From assembly GCF_000526635.1 (NCBI RefSeq), contig NZ_JAGL01000007.1, positions 62,134-126,133 of the forward strand: a stretch of DNA of 64,000 nucleotides. Reading direction: 5' to 3'. Made by a program: the position numbers and the translations under genes. This DNA is from Aminobacter sp. J41. GTDB taxonomy: Bacteria > Pseudomonadota > Alphaproteobacteria > Rhizobiales > Rhizobiaceae. The notes beneath the pieces are model-generated. The model saw only the letters and a program-made list of their open reading frames with translations, was not told the origin of the DNA and did no database searches. This document shows, piece after piece, positions 21,191 through 29,628 of the stretch; the stretch's first letter is position 1, and every line of letters begins with the position of its first letter.

Positions 21191-22473
21191 GTGACGCTGC
21201 CGCGAAGAGACCTGCGGGGGCAGGACCGTTCTCAACGTTCGAGCGCATGGTGGCCTGGCGCTACCTGCGCTCGCGCCGGAAGGACACGGTCATTTCGGCC
21301 ATCTCGCTGATCTCCTTTCTCGGCATCATGCTGGGCGTAGCGACGCTAATCATCGTAATGGCGGTGATGAACGGTTTTCGCGCCGAGCTTCTTACCCGCA
21401 TTCTCGGCGTCAACGGTCACCTGATCGTGCAGCCGATTGACCGTGCCTTTGACGACTACGCACCCGTGGCCGGCCGCATCGAGGGCGTCGAAGGCGTCCG
21501 CTACGCCATCCCGCTGGTGGAAGGTCAGGTGCTGGCCACAGGCCGCATGGGCCCGGGCTCCGGCGCATTGGTGCGCGGCGTCTCGGACGAAGACATCATG
21601 AAGCTGGAGCTTGTCTCGCGGAATGTCCGCCAGGGCTCGCTCGTCGGCTTCGCCGCCAGCGAGGGTGTCGCCATCGGCAAGCGCATGGCCGATAATCTGG
21701 GACTGGCGGTCGGCGACGGCCTGCAGCTCGTTGCGCCGGAAGGCGATGTGACGCCCTTCGGCACCACGCCGCGGCAGAAAACCTATCCGATCGTCGCCAT
21801 CTTCGAAGTCGGCATGTCGGAATACGATTCCTCGATCATTTACCTGCCGCTTGCAGAGGCGCAGATGTTCTTCAACAGCGAAGGCGTCGCGCAGAGCATC
21901 GAGGTGTTCGTTGACAATCCGGACGCGGTCGACGAGCTTCGCACTCCGATCGAAGTGGCCGCGCAGCGGCAGATTCTCATCACCGACTGGCGCCAACGCA
22001 ACCAGACCTTCTTTTCGGCCCTGCAGGTCGAGCGCAACGTCATGTTCATGATCCTCACCCTGATCGTGCTGGTGGCGGCTTTGAACATCATTTCCGGCCT
22101 CATCATGCTGGTGAAGGACAAGGGCAGGGACATCGCCATCCTGCGCACCATGGGCGCGACCAGCAGCTCCGTCATGCGCATCTTCATGATGACGGGCGCC
22201 GCCATCGGCGTGCTCGGCACGATCGCCGGTGTCGTCCTTGGCGTGATCGTCTGCCTCAACGTCGAGTCGATCCGTCAGTTCTTCTCCTGGCTGTCCGGCA
22301 CGACGCTGTTCAATCCCGAACTTTACTTCCTGTCGACCCTTCCGGCGAAGATGGACCTGAGCGAAACGGTCTCGGTCGTCATCATGGCGATCACGCTGTC
22401 GTTCATCGCTACCCTGTTCCCGGCCTGGCGCGCCGCCAAGCTCGATCCCGTTGAAGCGCTGCGGTACGAATAA
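21187..22473 (+). CDS. lipoprotein-releasing ABC transporter permease, LolC/LolE family
   Basis: A 428-residue inner-membrane permease that extracts outer-membrane lipoproteins for transfer to LolA. The architecture is one N-terminal helix (about residues 33-58), a periplasmic MacB-like domain, then three C-terminal helices in the FtsX fold. Seen: [55 protein letters not shown] and [19 protein letters not shown]. Only one permease gene lies beside lolD, so the transporter may be a homodimer (LolF-like) or use a partner encoded elsewhere. It overlaps proS and lolD. Confidence 0.92.
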   Translation: MSDAAAKRPAGAGPFSTFERMVAWRYLRSRRKDTVISAISLISFLGIMLGVATLIIVMAVMNGFRAELLTRILGVNGHLIVQPIDRAFDDYAPVAGRIEGVEGVRYAIPLVEGQVLATGRMGPGSGALVRGVSDEDIMKLELVSRNVRQGSLVGFAASEGVAIGKRMADNLGLAVGDGLQLVAPEGDVTPFGTTPRQKTYPIVAIFEVGMSEYDSSIIYLPLAEAQMFFNSEGVAQSIEVFVDNPDAVDELRTPIEVAAQRQILITDWRQRNQTFFSALQVERNVMFMILTLIVLVAALNIISGLIMLVKDKGRDIAILRTMGATSSSVMRIFMMTGAAIGVLGTIAGVVLGVIVCLNVESIRQFFSWLSGTTLFNPELYFLSTLPAKMDLSETVSVVIMAITLSFIATLFPAWRAAKLDPVEALRYE

Positions 22474-23156
22474 TGGCACAAAAGCTGCTGCTGGAACTCA
22501 AGGCCGTCGACCGGATCTACCACGAGGGCGACCGCAAGCTGGTCATCCTCGATAAGGCTGACTTTGTCCTGCGGCCGGGCGAGATGGTTGCGCTTGTGGC
22601 GCCATCGGGTGCGGGTAAATCGACGCTGCTGCACACCGCGGGCCTGCTCGAGCGTGCTGACGGCGGCGAGGTCTTCCTGTCCGGTGTCCCGTGCGGGACC
22701 CTGTCGGACGACGACCGTACCGCTATCCGCCGCAACGACATCGGCTTCGTCTACCAGTTCCATCACCTCCTGCCGGAATTCACAGCGCTGGAGAACGTGA
22801 TGATGCCGCAACTGGTCGCGGGCCTGTCACGCCAGGAGGCGAAGGAGCGCGCGATCCAGCTGCTCGACTACATGAAGATCGGCCATCGTGCCGTTCACCG
22901 CCCGGCAGAGCTGTCGGGCGGTGAACAGCAGCGCGTCGCCATTGCCCGCGCTGTCGCCAATGCGCCGTTGCTGCTGCTTGCGGACGAGCCAACCGGCAAT
23001 CTTGATCCGTCGACGGCGTCCTATGTCTTCGACGCGCTTGAGGCGCTCGTGCGCCAGTCAGGCCTGTCGGCCCTGATCGCGACGCACAACCACGATCTTG
23101 CGAACCGCATGGACCGGCGCGTGACCCTCTCGCAGGGCAAGATCGTCGAGTTCTGA
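22473..23156 (+). CDS. lolD: lipoprotein-releasing ABC transporter ATP-binding protein
   Basis: A 227-residue ATPase. The Walker A motif is APSGAGKST (residues 43-51), the signature [15 protein letters not shown] and the Walker B motif [13 protein letters not shown]. The segment [25 protein letters not shown] contains the Q-loop and the Lol-typical region. It powers the LolC/E permease, whose gene overlaps it by one base. Two hairpins follow the stop codon and probably end the proS-lol transcript. Confidence 0.94.
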   Translation: MAQKLLLELKAVDRIYHEGDRKLVILDKADFVLRPGEMVALVAPSGAGKSTLLHTAGLLERADGGEVFLSGVPCGTLSDDDRTAIRRNDIGFVYQFHHLLPEFTALENVMMPQLVAGLSRQEAKERAIQLLDYMKIGHRAVHRPAELSGGEQQRVAIARAVANAPLLLLADEPTGNLDPSTASYVFDALEALVRQSGLSALIATHNHDLANRMDRRVTLSQGKIVEF

Positions 23157-23185
23157 TCTTCTTTTCCAGCTTCGCCTGAAAGTGC

Positions 23186-23216
23186 GGAGCCGACCCTTGG
23201 GGAAAGGGCCGGCTCC
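23186..23216 (+). terminator. hairpin downstream of lolD
   Basis: GGAGCCG/CGGCTCC (7 pairs) continues after one A-C mismatch into CCCTT/AAGGG around a five-base loop. No T tract follows, so it may work together with the next hairpin or protect the 3' end. Confidence 0.5.
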
Positions 23217-23218
23217 TG

Positions 23219-23265
23219 AACCCGGTCTATGGGGACGGGGAGGGTGGGGACTCGACCGGGTTTTT
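23219..23265 (+). terminator. probable terminator of the proS-lol operon
   Basis: AACCCGGTC (23219-23227) pairs perfectly with GACCGGGTT (23254-23262) and runs into five T. The loop is unusually long (26 bases) and G-rich, and includes most of an 18-base sequence that recurs at 25801. Confidence 0.6.
23242..23259 (+). repeat. 18-base intergenic repeat, copy 1
   Basis: GGGTGGGGACTCGACCGG is identical to 25801-25818. This copy forms part of the loop and 3' arm of the hairpin after lolD. Flanking bases differ between the copies. I do not recognise the element. Confidence 0.7.
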
Positions 23266-23306
23266 CCGTCGCCTCGGTGAGGCTAATCCGTTCAGAAACG
23301 TGCGCG

Positions 23307-23333
23307 CAGCGAGGCGCGAACTGCGCCTCGCTG
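23307..23333 (-). terminator. terminator of the BTLCP peptidase gene
   Basis: CAGCGAGGCGC and GCGCCTCGCTG form 11 perfect pairs around a five-base loop, 10 bases beyond the stop codon of the minus-strand gene at 23344. Only a short T stretch (GTTTCTG) follows on the minus strand. Confidence 0.55.
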
Positions 23334-23343
23334 GTATCTGCGA

Positions 23344-23958
23344 TTAACGCTTGCCGCCGACGCTGCCGACGAGGACGTTGCGGCCGTCGTCGATAGCGAC
23401 CCACATGCCGGCATGCTTGGACGACTGGCGCTTGAGGAAGCGGTAGTCGGTATCATGCCAGGCAAGGACGCGGCCCTCGAGATTGTCGAGGATGAAGTCG
23501 CCCATGCTGGTCTGGACGGTGAGGACTGCATGACCGTCGCCGTTCGGCTGGCGGACGACGGTGATCAGCAGGTTCGCCGCTGGAACACCGGCCTTCATCA
23601 GGAGGCGGCGCTTCTCAAGGACATAGTCCTCGCAGTCGCCAATCCCGTTGACCGGGTAGGACCAGTGCTCCTCGACGCCCCAGATCTCGTAGTCGGTGCG
23701 CGGCGTGATCATGGTGTTCACGACGTTGTTGATCTCGATGATCTTGGCCCACAGCTCGCGGGTGAGTTCTACTGGACGTGTCTCACGCAGGCGCTGGCAT
23801 TCCTGTGGCGCGCGCTGGCAGAACTCGTAGTGGCCAACCGGCTGGGTGGACAGGCCGCCCGTCTGCATGAAGGGTTGCGCGGCGTTAGCTGCTCCGGCGG
23901 TGGAACCTGCAACCGCCATGAAGAGAGCTGCCAGCAGCTTGTTGGTTGTTTTCCCCAT
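23344..23958 (-). CDS. transglutaminase-like cysteine peptidase, BTLCP family, secreted
   Basis: A 204-residue protein with a signal peptide (LLAALFMAVAGSTAGAANA, cleavage near residue 26). The catalytic triad region of bacterial transglutaminase-like cysteine proteinases is visible: Cys in GIGDCEDYVLEKR, His in GDGHAVLTVQ and Asp in FILDNL. The family is related to LapG, a periplasmic protease controlled by c-di-GMP in other bacteria. No LapD-like gene is adjacent, but a tandem PilZ c-di-GMP protein is the next gene upstream on the same strand. The target is unknown. Confidence 0.85.
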   Translation of the reverse strand: MGKTTNKLLAALFMAVAGSTAGAANAAQPFMQTGGLSTQPVGHYEFCQRAPQECQRLRETRPVELTRELWAKIIEINNVVNTMITPRTDYEIWGVEEHWSYPVNGIGDCEDYVLEKRRLLMKAGVPAANLLITVVRQPNGDGHAVLTVQTSMGDFILDNLEGRVLAWHDTDYRFLKRQSSKHAGMWVAIDDGRNVLVGSVGGKR

Positions 23959-24161
23959 TTGCGTCTCCCCTGTGTTGAGGAGACTATGGCAGATGCGAAT
24001 TTATTCGATGCAAAGGTGCGAAGTACAAATTGGTTCAAATTCGAATGAATCGGTTGTAGATCTCGTTAAGCGTAAGAACAGGGTAAGAATAAAATTGTAT
24101 TCGATTTTTCGATAAAATTTGAGTGGAACGGATATGCGTCTGGAAACGGTTTGCCGGACGA

Positions 24162-24195
24162 CCAAAAGCAAAGGGCCAGCACGCGGCTGGCCCTT
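24162..24195 (-). terminator. terminator of the PilZ gene
   Basis: AAGGGCCAGC and GCTGGCCCTT (10 perfect pairs, loop of five) lie 25 bases beyond the PilZ stop codon. On the minus strand the stem is followed by TGCTTTTGG, a moderate T tract. Confidence 0.7.
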
Positions 24196-24219
24196 GTCTC
24201 GATGCGGATGTGAGGATGA

Positions 24220-24819
24220 TCAGCGGCGGCCGGAGAACTCGGCGACGAGAACCTCTTCGCGCTGCACGGCCGCGAACTCGATGGCGATGCCTTCCTGAAA
24301 GTGACGCACCACACGGCCCCGCATGGTGCCGAGCAGAACCGGCTGGCCGAGTTCCGGCTTGGCGTCGACCTCGATCGCGGCGCCCGACAGCGACAGGTCG
24401 ATGATGCGGCACTTGTACTGGCTACCGTCGGCAAGCTCGAGCGTGGTCATCGGATTGCGTGGCGACACGCGTTCGTGGCGGCGATCCTCCGGCAGGTCGA
24501 GTTCATGGCGGTTGGCGAGCCAGGTGAGCTGCGCGGCGAGCTTATCGCGCTTTCGCTCCGAGGCGATCAGCTGCATGGCGAAGCCGCCGTCGATGATGCG
24601 CGTCACCACGCCTTCGACACGGCCGATGTGGTCGAGATAGGCGATCACCTTTTCACCGAGCGCGCCGGGACGGTCCGCGCGCAGGGCGACGTCGCCCGGC
24701 GACATGTCGATGACATGGCACGGATACTCCGAGCGATCCTCGAGCATGTAGCGGCCGTAGATCTTCACGCGTACGCGCTGGAACCTGCGTCGCTCTGTTC
24801 TGCCCGGCGCAATCATCAT
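24220..24819 (-). CDS. tandem PilZ domain protein
   Basis: A 199-residue soluble protein made of two PilZ c-di-GMP-binding domains (about residues 8-95 and 112-199). The second has both binding elements, RRHER (113-117) and DLSLSG (141-146, fitting DxSxxG). The first keeps the Arg-rich RRRFQR (10-15) but has DMSPGD (38-43), where the final Gly is lost. Only the second domain is therefore expected to bind well. Rhizobia use tandem PilZ proteins to lower motility in response to c-di-GMP; whether this one does so is an inference. It has its own terminator. Confidence 0.88.
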   Translation of the reverse strand: MMIAPGRTERRRFQRVRVKIYGRYMLEDRSEYPCHVIDMSPGDVALRADRPGALGEKVIAYLDHIGRVEGVVTRIIDGGFAMQLIASERKRDKLAAQLTWLANRHELDLPEDRRHERVSPRNPMTTLELADGSQYKCRIIDLSLSGAAIEVDAKPELGQPVLLGTMRGRVVRHFQEGIAIEFAAVQREEVLVAEFSGRR

Positions 24820-24947
24820 CGCTGCCGCTACCCCGATCTAGCCGTTCCAAACCCAGTTGTTCCTGTTTGACACAGGAAGTTCGGGCGCAGACTAACGGAA
24901 GGCCGGTTAAGAAGCAGTAATGCCCCAAAAGAGGACGAAGTAACGCC

Positions 24948-25589
24948 TTAGCGCTCTCGTCCGCCCTCGATCACGACCAGATGGCGAACGCGCCGTCCCG
25001 CTTCGGGTGTTTCCGGCGTGACGGGCAGCATCTGGTTCTCTGCTGGTGCAATCGGCGGTACGGTGACTGCTGGCCGGGTGGCAAGCAACGCAGGTTCCCG
25101 GGCCGGGTCGACCACGCGCAGCGTGTCGATCGAAGCCTCGATGATCGGGTCGGTTCCCAGCCAGTAGGGGCGGTGGAGGGGGGTGATCGCCCCCAGCACG
25201 CGCGGACTGCCGAGCCCTCCCTCGAGCGGCAGCAGCACCATCTCAAACTGGTTGGAACGGCCGGAAAGGGTGGCGCCCTCGAAGGTGATGGCGATCACCG
25301 ACTTGTTGTGAAAGGCGGAATGGGTGAAGCGCGACAGCACGCGCTGGTCGCGATGAACCCAGGCGGAAAGGAACGAATAGCCCTTCAGCTCCCGGCCGAA
25401 TGTGGCGCAAAGCCGCGTGCCTGCCAGGCGAAATACTGGTTCGCCGCGGGAATCTTTCTCAAGAATAAAAGTATCTGCCAGCAAGGACTTGATGTCCGCC
25501 GGTTCGATCTCGGTGCGTCGCGGCGCGGGACGCTTGCCCCGCAACCTGTTCCAATACTGGAACAATGCGATCGTTCCTTCGTGCTTCAT
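24948..25589 (-). CDS. PAS domain protein (PAS_5-like)
   Basis: A 213-residue protein. The N-terminal 150 residues (FQYWNRLRGKRPAPRRTEIEPADIKSLLADTFIL, GEPVFRLAGTRLCATFGRELKGYSFLSAW) match the alphaproteobacterial PAS_5 family, a stand-alone sensory fold without an output domain. The last 60 residues are Pro-rich and probably disordered, ending in a short conserved-looking HLVVIEGGRE. The ligand and partner are unknown. It lies upstream of the PilZ gene on the same strand with a gap of about 130 bases. Confidence 0.8.
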   Translation of the reverse strand: MKHEGTIALFQYWNRLRGKRPAPRRTEIEPADIKSLLADTFILEKDSRGEPVFRLAGTRLCATFGRELKGYSFLSAWVHRDQRVLSRFTHSAFHNKSVIAITFEGATLSGRSNQFEMVLLPLEGGLGSPRVLGAITPLHRPYWLGTDPIIEASIDTLRVVDPAREPALLATRPAVTVPPIAPAENQMLPVTPETPEAGRRVRHLVVIEGGRER

Positions 25590-25800
25590 AAACTCTTACC
25601 GCCCCTGTCCCTCTTGCGGTTGTCCCATGGGCGAACAGAACTTTTGATTCCCATGAGAGTCATGCCTGCACAAGCAGGAGCCATGCCAGTACCGTTAACC
25701 GTTTTGCACGCGGTTCCGATCCGTTAGGGTTAATAAAGGGTATACGTTGCCGAACTCACTTTCCTGTGACAAGTAACACCCACTTCAAAGCGACGGGCTC

Positions 25801-25818
25801 GGGTGGGGACTCGACCGG
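25801..25818 (+). repeat. 18-base intergenic repeat, copy 2
   Basis: GGGTGGGGACTCGACCGG, identical to 23242-23259. Here it lies 40 bases before a terminator hairpin, inside the candidate small RNA. Confidence 0.7.
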
Positions 25819-25857
25819 ACATCTTTGGGGCGGAGCTCGGGGGGGCTCCAACCTGCG

Positions 25858-25887
25858 GCCGTTCAGGGGAAACCCTGGACGGCTTTT
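25858..25887 (+). terminator. strong orphan intrinsic terminator
   Basis: GCCGTTCAGGG and CCCTGGACGGC form 11 pairs, one of them G-T, closed by a GAAA tetraloop and followed by TTTTCATTTT. No protein gene precedes it on the plus strand within the gap. Confidence 0.8.
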
Positions 25888-26041
25888 CATTTTGGTCGCG
25901 CTCTGGCACGGTCACGGCATTGTCAGTTAGCGTGCGGCAACATGGTTCTGGTCTCTGACGCGATGCGTCGTAGGGTCAAAATGGTTCCCGCAAGGCGCTT
26001 GCCGGCAGACAACACCTGACCCTCTAGCCAGAACAGTTTGC

Positions 26042-26788
26042 ATGACCGCCGAACACCAAGTCCCGCCGCCATCCGCTTCCGACCCGCGGGCCCAGGACGT
26101 GCCGCCACCGGCACGCGAACCGGTTTTCAACCTGGCGGGCGTGGTGATTGCGCTGATCGCCCTGTGCGTGGCGATCCACCTGGTGCGCATGTACCTGCTG
26201 AGCGAGGCCGACGACTTCGGCGTGATGTTGCGCTTCGCCTTCATCCCGTTGCGTTATACCGGCGGCTACCAGATGGACATCTTTGCCTGGCTGGCGCCGG
26301 TCACTTATTCGCTGCTTCATGGCAACGCCGCGCACCTGATCATCAATATGATCTGGCTTGCCGCCTTCGGCTCGCCCTTGGCAAATCGAATCGGCGTCGT
26401 CCGCTTCCTTCTGTTCTGGATCGTCACTTCGGTTGCGGCGGTCGCGCTGCATTTCGTTCTGCATCCTACCGATGTCGCGCCGCTGGTTGGCGCGTCCGGT
26501 GCGATCTCCGGAATGATGGGCGCCGCCGCGCGCTTCCTGTTCCAGATCGACCGCAGGCGCCGGCGGCCGTGCTTCAGCGGCAACGTCCGCTCGTTCAGGC
26601 AGGTATTCAGCTCGCGCTCGGCCCTTACCTTCCTTGGGGTCTGGCTCATCGTGAACGTGTTGACGGCATTCGGCTTCGGCGCGCCCGACGACGGGGGCAG
26701 CATTGCCTGGGAGGCGCATATCGGCGGCTTCCTCGCCGGCTTCTTCCTAATCCGGCTGTTTGACCGGCAGCCTCTACGCGAGCCTTGA
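26042..26788 (+). CDS. rhomboid family intramembrane serine protease
   Basis: A 248-residue protein with about six hydrophobic helices after a Pro-rich cytosolic N-terminus of about 28 residues. The catalytic Ser is in GASGAISGMMGA (motif GxSx) and the partner His in AHIGGFLAGFFL of the last helix. The conserved HGNAAHLIINMIWLAAFG segment of helix 2 is also present. Rhomboids cleave transmembrane helices; the substrate here is unknown. The next gene, a CBS protein, starts 76 bases downstream. Confidence 0.9.
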   Translation: MTAEHQVPPPSASDPRAQDVPPPAREPVFNLAGVVIALIALCVAIHLVRMYLLSEADDFGVMLRFAFIPLRYTGGYQMDIFAWLAPVTYSLLHGNAAHLIINMIWLAAFGSPLANRIGVVRFLLFWIVTSVAAVALHFVLHPTDVAPLVGASGAISGMMGAAARFLFQIDRRRRRPCFSGNVRSFRQVFSSRSALTFLGVWLIVNVLTAFGFGAPDDGGSIAWEAHIGGFLAGFFLIRLFDRQPLREP

Positions 26789-26864
26789 AAAGCCCTGCAT
26801 CTCGGCGCACCATGAACTCGGGGTCAGGGCAGCAGTTGGGGCACCGCCAACGGAGGAGATGCTG

Positions 26865-27296
26865 ATGACCGTTAAGTCCATTCTCGACGCGAAGGGCCGG
26901 GATGTCGTTACGATCGAGCCCGACGCAACGCTGCAGGAGGCGGCGCGCCTGCTTGGCCTCCGCCGCATCGGTGCCGCCGTCGTGACACGAGCGGACCGGA
27001 CAATCCTCGGTATCCTGTCGGAGCGCGATATCGTCCGCCTGATCGGCGAGCGTGGCGCTGATGCGCTGGCCATGAACGTGCGCGAGGCGATGACCTCGAA
27101 GGTGAGCACCTGCAGGGAAACGAGCACCATCAATGAAGTGATGGAAGTCATGACCCATGGCCGCTTCCGCCACCTGCCGGTGGAGAAGGACGGCAAGCTT
27201 GATGGCATCGTCTCCATTGGCGACGTGGTGAAACGGCGAATCGAAGACGTCGAGCGCGAGGCCGAGCAGATCCGCGAGTACATCGCGACCGCCTGA
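26865..27296 (+). CDS. CBS domain pair protein
   Basis: A 143-residue stand-alone Bateman module with two CBS domains (about residues 8-62 and 72-130): VVTIEPDATLQEAARLLGLRRIGAAVV, then VSTCRETSTINEVMEVMTHGRFRHLPV and GIVSIGDVVKRRI. Such modules bind adenine nucleotides and regulate partner proteins. The ATG at 26865 sits 6 bases after a GGAGGAG ribosome site, while the ATG at 26859 directly abuts it. The partner is unknown. Confidence 0.88.
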   Translation: MTVKSILDAKGRDVVTIEPDATLQEAARLLGLRRIGAAVVTRADRTILGILSERDIVRLIGERGADALAMNVREAMTSKVSTCRETSTINEVMEVMTHGRFRHLPVEKDGKLDGIVSIGDVVKRRIEDVEREAEQIREYIATA

Positions 27297-27309
27297 CGCC
27301 GGAGCATCC

Positions 27310-27338
27310 GCGAGCCGGACCGCGCGGCCCCGGCTCGC
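27310..27338 (+). terminator. hairpin after the CBS gene
   Basis: GCGAGCCGG (27310-27318) and CCGGCTCGC (27330-27338) form 9 pairs around a GC-rich loop, 13 bases after the CBS stop codon. No T tract follows, so termination by this hairpin alone is uncertain. Confidence 0.35.
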
Positions 27339-27437
27339 CATAGAGCTTTCATCCCTAACATCCCGGGGGACCCGCTTTGGCACAGCGGTTTGCGGCGCCC
27401 CTGCGACCCTGCATGCAGCGCTGATTGGCCCGAAGCG

Positions 27438-27466
27438 CTTGCATGAGCGCGCGCTTTGATCTAGCG
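27438..27466 (+). promoter_or_regulatory. possible gatB promoter
   Basis: CTTGCA (27438-27443), a 17-base spacer and CTAGCG (27461-27466) lie about 60 bases before gatB. The layout is like the candidate nuo promoter: good -35 start and spacing, weak -10. Confidence 0.33.
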
Positions 27467-27527
27467 AAACCCAATGTTTTTGTGGCGCGCTCGCGCCTCC
27501 GGACCCTGCAGCGACGAACGGACTTCC

Positions 27528-29027
27528 ATGACCATCATCGATACGCGCACACCTGACCCCAAGCGCCTCATTCCCGGTGCAACCGGTGACTGGGAGGTGA
27601 TCATCGGCATGGAGGTGCATGCCCAGGTGAAATCCGCCGCCAAGCTGTTCTCCGGCGCCTCGACTGCGTTCGGTGCTGAGCCGAATTCGAACGTCAGCCT
27701 CGTCGACGCCGCCATGCCCGGCATGCTGCCGGTGATCAACGAGGAGTGCGTGCGCCAGGCTATTCGCACCGGCCTCGGCCTCAAGGCGCAGATCAACCTG
27801 AAGTCGGTCTTCGACCGCAAAAACTATTTCTATCCGGATCTGCCACAGGGCTACCAGATCTCGCAGTACAAGCAGCCGATCGTCGGTGAGGGCACGATCA
27901 TCATCTCGGTCGGCCCTGACCGTCAGGGCAACTTCGAAGACATCGAGGTTGGCATCGAGCGTCTGCACCTCGAGCAGGATGCGGGCAAATCGATGCACGA
28001 CCAGCATCCGACCATGTCCTATGTCGACCTGAACCGCTCGGGCGTGGCGCTGATGGAAATCGTCTCGAAGCCGGACATGCGTTCGGCTGACGAGGCCAAG
28101 GCGTTCCTAACCAAGCTGCGCACGATCGTCCGTTACCTAGGCACCTGCGACGGCAACATGGACGAAGGCTCCATGCGCGCCGACGTCAACGTCTCGGTCC
28201 GCCGTCCGGGCGAGCCGTTTGGCACCCGCTGCGAGATCAAGAACGTCAACTCGATCCGCTTCGTCGGCCAGGCCATTGAATATGAGGCACGCCGCCAGAT
28301 CGCCATCCTCGAGGACGGGGGCGTGATCGATCAGGAGACCCGTCTGTTCGACGCGGTGAAGGGCGAGACCCGCTCGATGCGCTCGAAGGAAGAGGCGCAC
28401 GACTACCGCTACTTCCCGGATCCGGACCTGCTGCCGCTCGAGTTTGACCAGGCCTACGTCGACGCGCTGGCTGCCGACTTGCCGGAGCTGCCGGACGACA
28501 AGAAGGCCCGCCTGATCAAGGAACTTGGCCTCTCGGCCTACGACGCGTCGGTCCTGGTTTCGGAGAAGGCGATCGCCGACTACTTCGAAAAGGCCGCCGC
28601 CGGCCGCGACGGCAAGACGGTCGCGAACTGGGTCATCAACGACCTCCTGGGCGCTCTCAACAAGTCCGGCAAAGACATTGAAACGACTCCGGTTTCGCCC
28701 GACCAGCTCGGTGCGATCGTCGACCTGATCAAGGAAGGCACGATCTCCGGCAAGATCGCCAAGGACCTGTTCGAGATCATCTGGAACGAGGGCGGCGATC
28801 CGCGCGAAGTCGTCGAGACACGCGGCATGAAGCAGGTGACCGACACCGGAGCGATCGAGAAAGCCGTCGACGAAGTCATTGCTGCCAACCCGGACAAGGC
28901 CGAGCAGGCCAAGGCTAAGCCGACGCTGGCTGGCTGGTTCGTCGGCCAGGTGATGAAGGCTACCGGTGGCAAGGCTAACCCCCAGGCCGTCAACGACCTC
29001 GTCAAGGCACGCCTCGGGATCGAATAG
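27528..29027 (+). CDS. gatB: aspartyl/glutamyl-tRNA(Asn/Gln) amidotransferase subunit B
   Basis: A 499-residue subunit of the GatCAB amidotransferase, which converts Glu-tRNA(Gln), and where needed Asp-tRNA(Asn), to the amidated form. The GatB signature [22 protein letters not shown] begins the catalytic cradle, and [22 protein letters not shown] is intact. The last 150 residues are the helical and YqeY-like tail that contacts tRNA. Translation starts at 27528; the frame is open for 18 codons upstream but not conserved. gatA and gatC are not in the window. A GNAT gene follows 2 bases later. Confidence 0.96.
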   Translation: MTIIDTRTPDPKRLIPGATGDWEVIIGMEVHAQVKSAAKLFSGASTAFGAEPNSNVSLVDAAMPGMLPVINEECVRQAIRTGLGLKAQINLKSVFDRKNYFYPDLPQGYQISQYKQPIVGEGTIIISVGPDRQGNFEDIEVGIERLHLEQDAGKSMHDQHPTMSYVDLNRSGVALMEIVSKPDMRSADEAKAFLTKLRTIVRYLGTCDGNMDEGSMRADVNVSVRRPGEPFGTRCEIKNVNSIRFVGQAIEYEARRQIAILEDGGVIDQETRLFDAVKGETRSMRSKEEAHDYRYFPDPDLLPLEFDQAYVDALAADLPELPDDKKARLIKELGLSAYDASVLVSEKAIADYFEKAAAGRDGKTVANWVINDLLGALNKSGKDIETTPVSPDQLGAIVDLIKEGTISGKIAKDLFEIIWNEGGDPREVVETRGMKQVTDTGAIEKAVDEVIAANPDKAEQAKAKPTLAGWFVGQVMKATGGKANPQAVNDLVKARLGIE

Positions 29028-29029
29028 CC

Positions 29030-29530
29030 ATGTTTGTCCGCACCGCTTCGGAACGCGATCTTGAGGCGGTGCGCCAGCTCCTCATTGAGGCCTGGCACGA
29101 CACCTACGACGCGATCTACGGTTCTGACCGGGTCGCGTCGATCAACAGCGACTGGCATTCGCTGAGCGCGCTGCGAGCGCGCATTGACATGCCGCAATCC
29201 GAGTTCCTGCTCGCCGATGACGGCGAGACGATCGCAGGCGTCGCGTTCGCGACCGTTGCTGATGACGGCAAGACCGTCAAGCTCCACCAGCTCTACGTTC
29301 ATCCGGCCCATCAGGGCAGGGGTATCGGTGGCCTGCTGCTCGACGAGGTCGAGGGTTGCTTTCCCGACGCCGACAAGGTTCGCTTGGAGGTCGAGGAAGC
29401 AAACATGCGCGCTGTGCGCTTCTATGTGGGACAGGGCTTTTCCAAGGTGGGCGAGACCGGCAATTGCGGCAAGGAAGGCTCCGGCATCAAAGCCGCCATT
29501 TTCGAGCGTCCTATTCTCTGGGCTGAATAG
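29030..29530 (+). CDS. GNAT family N-acetyltransferase
   Basis: A 166-residue acetyl-CoA-dependent acetyltransferase. The acetyl-CoA-binding motif A is visible as LYVHPAHQGRGIGGLLLDEVE (core QGRGIG). It is followed by VRLEVEEANMRAVRFYVGQGFSKVGE, the usual GNAT C-terminal strand-helix. The substrate cannot be told. It starts 2 bases after gatB and is probably cotranscribed with it. Confidence 0.88.
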   Translation: MFVRTASERDLEAVRQLLIEAWHDTYDAIYGSDRVASINSDWHSLSALRARIDMPQSEFLLADDGETIAGVAFATVADDGKTVKLHQLYVHPAHQGRGIGGLLLDEVEGCFPDADKVRLEVEEANMRAVRFYVGQGFSKVGETGNCGKEGSGIKAAIFERPILWAE

Positions 29531-29628
29531 TCGCCAACAAGTCCTTCTGGACTAACGCTATTTTCTTGATCCTTCTGCCAGATTGATCTGGAAATGCAGC
29601 CAGATCCTACCCGTCCGAAAGCATCCCT

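Larger units (their letters stand above)
25740..25887 (+). ncRNA. candidate small RNA on the plus strand
   Basis: A plus-strand intrinsic terminator lies in the gap between divergent genes, so it must end a transcript that starts inside the gap. Two hairpins and a G-rich stretch precede it. The 5' end is not known; 25740 is set near a TATACG element without a good -35 partner. A match to a known Rhizobiales RNA family, for example the Rfam Rhizobiales-2 motif, is possible but untested. Confidence 0.42.
25590..26041 (+). other. intergenic region between PAS gene and rhomboid gene
   Basis: These 452 bases separate divergent genes and show no convincing protein gene. They contain an 18-base repeat (25801-25818), a G-loop hairpin (GGAGC/GCTCC, 25832-25849) and a strong plus-strand terminator (25858-25887) that ends more than 150 bases before the rhomboid start. 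The left part should hold the PAS promoter. Confidence 0.7.

Noticed and set aside
23242-25818. tRNA TPsiC-loop-like GGTCGAGTCC on the minus strand of both 18-base repeats
   Set aside because: The flanking bases cannot form the five-pair stem or an acceptor stem, so it is not a tRNA or tmRNA end.
25730-25915. 61-residue minus-strand frame upstream of the PAS gene
   Set aside because: It overlaps the terminator and hairpins of the candidate small RNA and has random composition.
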